Assembly: GCA_016946835.1 (NCBI GenBank)
Contig: JACVTC010000138.1
Coordinates: 112,501 to 125,000 of the forward strand
DNA: 12,500 bases
Origin: Neocallimastix lanati (nom. inval.)
Lineage: Eukaryota; Neocallimastigomycota; Neocallimastigomycetes; Neocallimastigales; Neocallimastigaceae
Direction of reading: 5' to 3'
Positions within the stretch are counted from its first letter, which is position 1, and each line of letters opens with the position of its first letter. Under the pieces are notes generated by a model, which saw nothing but the letters and a program-made list of their open reading frames with translations, was not told the origin of the DNA and ran no database searches. Both the position numbers and the translations under genes were made by a program. Shown here in pieces: positions 1 to 7,416 of the stretch.

Positions 1-158
1 TATTAAAAAATATCATTATATAATATGTTGTTATTAATATATTTATTTTTTAAATAACAATAACAAATATAATAATTATAATAATAAATAAATAAATAAA
101 TAAATAAATAAAATCTATAAAATAAATATATTATTCTTATTAAATAAATTTTATTTAC
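1..158 (-). other. Intron 3 of the Kcs1-like gene, runs off the window (phase 0)
   Basis: The donor is GCAG|GTAAAT on the minus strand, immediately after the conserved GVRMCGMQ segment. Read-through gives only hydrophobic AT-derived residues ([11 protein letters not shown]...) unlike any kinase. The only obvious AG inside, TTTATAG at about 118-112, is followed by a (TAAA)n array rather than coding sequence, so the true acceptor probably lies beyond position 1. Confidence 0.8.
85..112. repeat. (TAAA)7 microsatellite
   Basis: A perfect tetranucleotide array within the third intron of the Kcs1-like gene, shortly downstream of its donor in the direction of transcription. Confidence 0.9.
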
Positions 159-3100
159 CTGCATTCCGCACATACGAACACCAAATAATTTACTTGTTGT
201 TGATTCGCATTTTTTTTCTTGTGATTTTCTTTTTTGGGGTGTTGCATCAACACCATGTTGACGTGTTCCCATTTTAAGATCTAAAATACAAGGATATTTC
301 ATACCATAAGTTAAATCTTCTATTAGTATAAATTGTTGAGGCTTTTGACTTCCTTTATTATTCTGACCTAATTTATTAATTTGATTATTAAGACAATGCA
401 AAGACCAAGGATTAATATTTTGATCTCCTAAATTATTATTATCATGAAGAGTAGAATTATCATTCTTCAAGGGTGTAAATCCTTGATAAGCATTATTAGT
501 TAAGGCATTCAATGAATGTCTTCTTTTTAACTTCGCTGCAGATGATGCCCGTAATTGTGAATACCTATTTCTACGATTTTGAACAGTTAACGCATCACGC
601 AAAACTTTCTCACGAAGTTTTTGATAGTAGCTATAATGCATATTTGATTCACCATCGGTATAAGATGCTAAATATTCTAATGGTATCTTTTTATTAGTAT
701 TATTAATGGCGATATTTTTTGTTTTTTCTTTATTATCATTTTGTAAAGAACTATTAAGAGATATTTCTGAATCATTATGTGATAGAGATGGTGATATATT
801 AGCTTTTCCACAGGCACTACATGAATTATGATTAGAATAGTTATTGAAAGGTGAAGTACTTAATGATTGTGAAGATGATTTATTTAGTACGGAATCTATT
901 GATAATGATTTGGTATAAGATTCATTTTCAATAATAGCTACTGGAATATTATCAGCCCAAGTACCATTATTTTCCGAATTTCCTGAATTATTGAAATAAA
1001 CATCAATAACACCGTAATAACCAGGAATAAATGGCCTTAGTTCAGGATATAAATTATTAATAGATTCATAAAAAGCTTTTTCTTTTGGATTCATTAATTT
1101 ACATAATGCTTTATCAGAAAATCTTAAGAATGGGGCATGACCACCAACTTGATGCCCATATGGAAGTAATGGCAGTGATGTTGGTGAAGATTTATCAAAA
1201 ATATTATCAATTAAATCATCTTCATTTTCAAATGAACATGCTTTAATATCTTCATCACCAAAACTACTCTTTGATTCATTACCTAATCTTGTTAAATGAT
1301 TTTTTTCATCACCAATTTCAATATTAATTAAACTTTCACTTTTATTCATCGCATTAGAATCAGATATATTGGACTTTTTATAATTTAATGATTCATGCTC
1401 ATCAATTATTTTTGATATTGGTGTTTTAAGTTTACTATTCTCATTAATTTTACTATCTTTATGTATATTACTAAAGTTTAACTCCACTAAATTCTTATTT
1501 AAATTTTTATTATTAGATATTTCACAATTATTAATGTTATCAGCATCATCAATATCAGTATCATTATGATTATTATTGGTATTTTTCATATTTTCATCAT
1601 TATCATTAATTTTTTCTTTAATTTCATTATAAATTTGAGTATCTTCTTTCTTGGCATTATTATCCTGTTTTATATATTGATTAGGGGTATTATCAAAAAT
1701 ATTATTATGATTTTCATCATTATATATGTTATTAATGATGTTACTTATATTACTTTTATCGTGATTTTCTTCATTTTCAATTATTTTATTAGGGATAACT
1801 TGATAATTGTTGTTATTATTTAAAGTATTATTGTTCTCCGTAGCTAATCCTGGAAAATGTTTATCAGAATGAAATAATGAAATTTCATTCTCAAATATAT
1901 TAGCTGTGTTACTTAACCGAGTTAAGGAGGAAAGAGGAGAACCATTATTTTTCAAAATATCACTATCATTCAGTGATAATGAATATATTTTTTTCGAAAT
2001 TGAAGGAATATTTTGATTATTACTATTGTTATCATCATCATTATTATTTTGTTTTCCATAGTATTTATTCTGTTTTAAATCTTCTTTTGTGTATTTATTA
2101 GTATCAATATCATTAGAGTGTGAAGATTCTTCTAATATTTTTGGAATTTCATTAATTTTCTTATTAAATTCATTATCATTATAATAATTCATCATCACAC
2201 GTGTTTCTTCACTATTATCTGAATTTTTCAATTTATCGATTGAATACTGCTGTCTATCAATGCTTAGTTGACTATAAGATGGTGAATTTAACATACGATT
2301 TAAAGTATTTGTAGTAATACTATTTCGATCATTTCCTGCACCAATAATATCGATTGAATTAACATTTGATATTTTTACAGGTGATTCAAGCGATATATAA
2401 TTATCATGAACTTTATTTAATTGTTCTTTAAGCTTCTTTTGGCAAGATTTACAAATACTTTTATTATGATTAATATTAAATGCTTCATTACAGTTAATAT
2501 TGTTTGAATTTTGAAGATATTCAATATTTTTAGAAAAAAGAAAATCTTGCTGAGTTGGTATTAAGTTTGAGTCACTACTAGCAAAACGTAATATATTTAA
2601 ATTTTTTTCATTATCATAAGGTATTAATGATAATTTATTTCTATTTGTTTTGGCACTGATAATTTTTTCTTTTTTATCCACTCTGTTATTATTTAAAACA
2701 TTTGAGGACGTATCAATTAGTTTTGGTGGTTTATTGTTATCAATATCATTTTTTTTATAATCATCTTTTTTATTATTTATAATAATAACTTCTTTATCAT
2801 TTTGAATATTCGTATCGTTATTCTTATTACTATTTAATTGATGTGATGCACGAAGTGCTGATGATAAAGCAGAAGTTTTTCTTTTATTAATTTCATGAGA
2901 AGAACTAATATCATTTTTTTTAAAAATAATAGAACATTTATCAATTTGATTATTTTTCAATTGTATATTTTCGTTTGAAATATCATCGAAAGTACTTTGA
3001 ATTGAATTATCTTCTGAATAACTAAATGCTATTTTATTAATATTAAATTATTATTAATATTAAATAACAATATAATTTCATATGTATAATATTCATATTT

Positions 3101-3383
3101 AAATATTTATATCTAAAATTTTATTAAAATATTTAATTCATTTATAATACTAATAAAAAAATAATAAATAAATAAAAACATTACTATTATAGCTTTGAAT
3201 ATTTTGCTCAGCAGATAAACTATCCTTAGAATTTGAAGTTGGAATATTTATAGATTTACCGTAAAACTATTATATTTTATAATATTATAAAACATTAATA
3301 TACTTTTTTTTATTTTATTAATTTAATATTTTAACTTAAAAATATTTTTATATTACATTATTATTTGATCCATTACTTTCCAT
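159..3383 (-). CDS. KCS1: Inositol hexakisphosphate kinase, Kcs1/IP6K family (5' part; join 3383-3357, 3266-3185, 3028-159)
   Basis: This family phosphorylates InsP6 to the inositol pyrophosphate 5-InsP7 using ATP, acting in phosphate, stress and energy signalling in cytosol and nucleus. The spliced model gives 993 residues in frame and continues beyond the left edge. Residues 1 to about 650 are low-complexity and rich in Asn, Asp, Ser and Lys. The catalytic region starts at [12 protein letters not shown] (from residue 662) and runs through the family segment ending YYGVIDV (about 713). An insert of about 195 residues follows, then NPWSLHC (909-915), FILIEDL, the inositol-kinase motif PxxxDxKxG as PCILDLKMG (949-957; D953 and K955 are the key residues), and GVRMCGMQ (986-993). 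The rest of the kinase domain, including the C-terminal metal-binding motif of the family, lies outside the window. The ATG at 3383 has an in-frame stop 24 bases upstream with no other ATG between, and an A at -3 and G at +4. Domain identity is secure; the two small 5' exons are inferred from matching splice phases. Confidence 0.88.
3029..3184 (-). other. Intron 2 of the Kcs1-like gene (156 nt, phase 1)
   Basis: On the minus strand the donor is AATA|GTAATG and the acceptor is AAAATAG|CATTTAG. The codon is split A|CA (Thr), so exon 2 (82 nt) and the large exon 3 join in frame as [16 protein letters not shown] in the exon 3 frame at 3050-3048 lies inside this intron, so the large exon cannot simply be extended upstream. 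Confidence 0.72.
3267..3356 (-). other. Intron 1 of the Kcs1-like gene (90 nt, phase 0)
   Basis: Read on the minus strand, the donor is AAT|GTAATA and the acceptor is ATAATAG|TTTTAC. Removing it joins the ninth codon of exon 1 (MESNGSNNN) directly to TTT TAC GGT AAA, keeping the frame open. Without splicing, the exon 1 frame hits TAA two codons after the donor. Inferred from sequence only. Confidence 0.7.
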
Positions 3384-3427
3384 TGTTCTGGTAATAATAA
3401 ATTAAACTTATTATATTTAATAAATTA

Positions 3428-3494
3428 ATATTATTATTGTTATTATTGTTATTATTATTGTTGCTATTATTATTCTTATTCTTATTATTTTTTT
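3428..3494. repeat. Degenerate (TTA/TTG)n trinucleotide tract
   Basis: An imperfect run of TTATTATTG, TTATTATT and TTCTTATT units lying about 45-110 bases upstream of the Kcs1-like ATG on its strand, hence in its probable 5' UTR or core promoter. Confidence 0.75.
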
Positions 3495-3967
3495 TAATAA
3501 AATTTAATTTAACTAATGTTTATATATTTATATATTAATATATTAGATATTTATATGAGTAAATATATATATATATAAGCTATTTAAAAATATTTAACAT
3601 TTATATATATTTATTTATAAATTAATTACTTTTATAAGTTACGTTTTATTATTATTATTATTTTTATTATTATTTTATGTTAGAGTCTTAACGAAACAAA
3701 TAAAATGAATATATAATTTCTTTTTTTTAAAAAAAGTAATAAATAATATTATAAATTAAAAAATATTTTAATTATATATAATTATATTAATTCTATAATA
3801 GTTTTATTGAAGGTTACCACTTAAAAAGAATTTATAATAATTATTAAAATACAGTATATTAATATATTAAATATATATTTACATTTATACTTTAAAATAT
3901 CTAATGTCTTTTAAATATTTTATAATTCCATAAAATTAATGATGATTCCATCATATAAAATTTTTTT

Positions 3968-4003
3968 AAAAAAAAAGAAGGAAAAAAAAAAAAAAAAAAA
4001 AAA
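3968..4003. repeat. Purine tract: A9-GAAGG-A22
   Basis: A purine-only stretch dominated by A runs, ending with G at 4004. It is one of several long strand-asymmetric homopolymer blocks in the intergenic interval. Confidence 0.9.
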
Positions 4004-4330
4004 GAATAAGATCCTATTTATTATAATTAAAAAAGTCGTTTTTTTTTATTATTGTTGTTATTGGTAGAAATGTATACTTTATTTATGATCTTAAATTAGT
4101 TATGTATTGTTTTATTATTATGTACTATTATTATTATTCTTTTATTATTGCTTATTATTTAAAGATAAAAAAAAAAATATTGATATTTATATCAATGTTC
4201 ATTTAATAAATTTCAAATGAAATCTATTTATATTAATGTATTTTTTATTCTCTTTCTTTTTGATTTAATAGTAAATACCTAAAAATAAGAAATTTATATA
4301 TATAAAAATTAAATTACAATAATATATATA

Positions 4331-4377
<47 letters not shown>
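4331..4377. repeat. (TAT)n trinucleotide microsatellite, about 15 units
   Basis: A near-perfect TAT/TTA array of 47 bases in the intergenic interval, flanked on the left by an (AT)n stretch. No coding potential is supported. Confidence 0.92.
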
Positions 4378-4381
<4 letters not shown>

Positions 4382-5072
4382 AATTGAACTATATATTTTT
4401 TATTTTTATTTTATAAATATATATATATATTACACTATTAATTCAATAATTATTATTAATAATTTAACAATAACCATTTAATTTTATTATAATGAATATC
4501 TTTTTTTTTAGAAAATATTAAAGCATAATAATTATACATAAAATTTTTATTATAATTTTACCAATTTATATTATTTAATTATATATTTTAATATTTACAA
4601 TTATTTTTTTTTTCTTTTTTGTTCTTCCTTCCAATATAATTTATTTCTCTTTTACTTCTTTCAATTATGTTTTCTTCTTTTTTTTTATTTTTTATTTTTA
4701 TTTAAAATTAAAAAACTAGAAAACAGTATATCACATAGAATAAATTATTAAAATTTATAATTAATTTATAAATTTATAATTAATATTTATTAATTAAAAA
4801 AAATAAAAATTAAATTTTTATCATTAATTTAATAAATTTATTAGTTTGTTTTATACATTAATTCTATATCATTAAATATAACAATTCTCTTATTAATTAA
4901 AATATATTAAACAATATATATATATATCACTTTTATTTAATTTTCTAATTTATAAATATGTTGATATATATTATATTATTTAAATTTATCTTTATGATTT
5001 AAATAAGGTGCGATTTTAACAATTTAATAATGGAACTACTGATAATGATTTATATTTAATATTTACTTATTA

Positions 5073-5267
5073 ATCTATATCTATTTATTTATTTATTAAT
5101 TTATATTTATTTATTTATATCTATTTATTATTTATTTATATTTATTAATATATATTTATTTATATCTATTTAATTATATCTATTTATTTATATCTATTTA
5201 TTTATATTTATTTATTTATATTTATTTATTTATTTATCATTATTTATTTATATCTATTTATTTATAT
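5073..5267. repeat. Degenerate TATCTATTTATTTA minisatellite-like array
   Basis: About 195 bases made of irregular repeats mixing TTTA, TATC and TTTATAT units, with the phrase TTTATATCTATTTAT recurring several times. It is non-coding and probably arose from replication slippage and local duplication. Confidence 0.8.
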
Positions 5268-5431
5268 AAAACATTTAAAAAAAAAAAGATTAGATTAATT
5301 ATAATAATTTATTATATCTAAAATATTTCAAAAATAAATTTATTAAAAATAAATAAACATTACATTTTATAATCATTATAAAGATGTGTTATCTTTATTG
5401 TTATCTTTTTAGTGATATATTTCATTATAAA

Positions 5432-5436
<5 letters not shown>

Positions 5437-5470
<34 letters not shown>
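5437..5470. repeat. A34 homopolymer
   Basis: An uninterrupted run of 34 A, the longest homopolymer in the window. Its exact length is uncertain on any sequencing platform. Confidence 0.85.
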
Positions 5471-5471
<1 letters not shown>

Positions 5472-5797
5472 ATTCTTTATATTAATATAAAAATTAAAAT
5501 TAAAAGTTTTAATAAATCTTTAAAATAAATTCATACTCTTTAAATATAAAATTACAATTATCCATTAATGTTATAAATGTTATTATTATCTTAAATACAT
5601 ATATATGATTATTAAATATTTATTTATATGCTGATTTATATTTATTTATAAAAATAATTTTATATGGCGTTAAATTACAATATTAAAAAGCAACAATGCT
5701 AAATACAACACATGCTTTGAAATATATTCTATTAATAACTTTTATATTTATATCATTAGTTTTATTAATATTTCTATATAGTTAAAAAAAAAAATAG

Positions 5798-5822
5798 TTT
5801 TTTTTTTTTTTTTTTTTTTTTT
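5798..5822. repeat. T25 homopolymer
   Basis: An uninterrupted T run shortly after an A-rich run (5784-5794), about 40 bases left of the first copy of the dispersed intergenic element. Confidence 0.85.
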
Positions 5823-5860
5823 GATTTCTATGTTTATTAGTTGAATGATTTCATTAATTT

Positions 5861-5899
5861 ATTTATATATAAGAAAAACCTACTTGCGAAATGCAATAC
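5861..5899 (-). repeat. Dispersed intergenic element, copy 1
   Basis: On the minus strand it reads GCATTTCGCAAGTAGG followed by TTTTTCTTATATATAAAT. It resembles copies 2 and 3, with the shared core TGCATTTYGCAA, a following RGG/TGG and then T-rich sequence. Identity is imperfect and the family is recognised by eye only. Confidence 0.4.
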
Positions 5900-6019
5900 T
5901 TTCTTTTCAAAAGATATGATAGAAAAAAAAAAAAAATACAGATAAGACTAATATTTTAAATATATTTTAAGTATGAGGATTAGGTTATATTTACTAAACA
6001 ATAATTAATTTTGAATCTA

Positions 6020-6065
6020 GTGAATTTCGCAATGTTGCATATTTTTGTATGTGGCTTGATTTTTT
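6020..6065 (+). repeat. Dispersed intergenic element, copy 2 (with 17-base insertion)
   Basis: On the plus strand it begins GTGAATTTCGCAAT and ends GTGGCTTGATTTTT. Compared with copy 3, 17 extra bases (6034-6050) separate GCAAT from RTGGCTT. The orientation is opposite to copies 1 and 3. Confidence 0.4.
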
Positions 6066-6304
6066 AATAATTAAATAAATAATAAATATTCTTTTTTATA
6101 TATATAATATATTAACATTTAATTATAAAAGTAATTTTTTATAAAAAAAATAATTTTTTATAATTCTTTTTTAATGGAATATATTATTGTTTCTTTTGAA
6201 ATAGTAATTTAATAATATTTAATTGAAAAATATATTATTTCTTTTAAAATAATAATTATTTATATGATTGTATAGAATATCTTAAAAATGTATGGTTTTA
6301 TTTT

Positions 6305-6336
6305 AAAATATTTATAAGCCATATTGCAAAATGCAC
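6305..6336 (-). repeat. Dispersed intergenic element, copy 3
   Basis: On the minus strand it reads GTGCATTTTGCAATATGGCT followed by TATAAATATTTT. It is the most compact copy. Its core also matches 14 bases exactly in the ABCC coding exon at 10929-10942. Confidence 0.4.
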
Positions 6337-6452
6337 GATCCCCAATGTTTTTATTTTATTTATTAATTTTAAATATAATATAAAAAATTCTATATATATA
6401 TAATGTATTTTTAATAAAATAAGTAAATAATAATAATGTTTCAAAAATTACA

Positions 6453-6456
<4 letters not shown>

Positions 6457-6485
<29 letters not shown>
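6457..6485. repeat. T29 homopolymer
   Basis: An uninterrupted T run in the intergenic interval. No terminator function is implied, since it is about 900 bases from either gene's expected transcript boundary. Confidence 0.85.
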
Positions 6486-6488
<3 letters not shown>

Positions 6489-7085
6489 TTTAGTACTTTT
6501 TAATTTTTCTTTATTATTTATATATATATTTATTTTATACATTACTGATAAATAATTATATATATATATGTTATATATATTACCTATTCAATTTATTATA
6601 TAGATTTGTGTTTTTATCTTTAATTTGAATGAAAATTTAGATAATTTTTTTAAAAAAAAAAAAAATTTACATAATATACATAATTTTTTTTGGTTTTGAA
6701 ATAAATAAAATATATATACTAACCATTTTATATAAGGTTAAAATCATTTATTACAACATAACATTTAAAAAGTAAAAATGAAAAATTGAAAAATATAAAA
6801 TTATTTGCGGATAAATAATGGAAACGTGGAAGTATTTAATTATAAAAAAAATATTATTTTACTTTCTGATATATATTCATTTATGTATTAGTAATGATAA
6901 TATTTAACAAAAAAATTTATTTGTTTTTATGATTATTTATTAAAAGATTTTAAAGTTTAATTACAATTTAATATATATATATATTGCAAAAATTATATAT
7001 AAATTATATTATTTTTTATTTTTAATCTTAATTTTTTATTTTATTTTATTTTATTTTTAATTTATATTCCAAAAAATATTTATCC

Positions 7086-7110
7086 AAAAAAAAAAAAAAA
7101 AAAAAAAAAA
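7086..7110. repeat. A25 homopolymer
   Basis: An uninterrupted A run about 300 bases upstream of the ABCC start codon. In AT-rich fungi and yeasts, poly(dA:dT) tracts of this kind disfavour nucleosomes in promoters; that role here is inference. Confidence 0.85.
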
Positions 7111-7416
7111 TTATATATTAAGTATATAATTTATGTTATTTTATAATATAAATCTTAAATATAATCATTTTTTTTTTTGGTAATTAATATTTTATATTTT
7201 TTTATATTAAAAAAAAATAAAAAATAAAAAGGATAAATCATCTCAATAATTTAACTCTGGCTAAAATTTTTTATATACAAATTATATATTTATAGTTCCT
7301 TTCTTCCTTTCTTAAATTTTAAGAATAAGTTATAAAAAAGTTCAAATAAGAGTAAGAAGAAAAATAAATATTAAAAAGAAATAAAAAATAAAATAAATAT
7401 ATATATATCATATTAA

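Larger units (their letters stand above)
3384..7416. other. AT-rich non-coding interval between divergent genes
   Basis: About 4 kb separate the start codons of the two divergently oriented genes, so both promoters and 5' UTRs should lie here. G and C are very sparse. I see no long ORF, no tRNA-like T-loop and no rRNA. The content is AT microsatellites, long A or T tracts, one degenerate minisatellite and three diverged copies of a short GC-bearing element at 5861-5899, 6020-6065 and 6305-6336. TATA-like strings are everywhere and cannot be used to place a promoter. Confidence 0.85.

Noticed and set aside
512-697. Plus-strand 61-codon ORF
   Set aside because: It is antisense to conserved kinase-family coding sequence and has no family features.
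1566-1823. Plus-strand Ile/Phe-rich ORF resembling a membrane protein
   Set aside because: It is the antisense of an Asn/Asp-rich stretch of the Kcs1-like exon; AAT and GAT codons read backwards give Ile.
2958-2960. TTG at 2960 as the start of the Kcs1-like protein
   Set aside because: The coding frame continues upstream without a stop to an AG acceptor at 3029, and two upstream exons with matching phases lead to a proper ATG at 3383.
5073-5267. CRISPR-like array
   Set aside because: The repeats are short, irregular and AT-only with no unique spacers, and the locus is eukaryotic.
6305-6337. Small minus-strand gene starting ATGGCTTATAAA
   Set aside because: It is only about 20 codons long, ends in AT-rich sequence and has no family signal. 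It is better described as a copy of the dispersed element.
3384-7416. Mitochondrial or plastid DNA inserted in the interval
   Set aside because: No organellar gene, tRNA or rRNA is recognisable. High AT alone is not evidence, and the flanking genes have nuclear-type introns.
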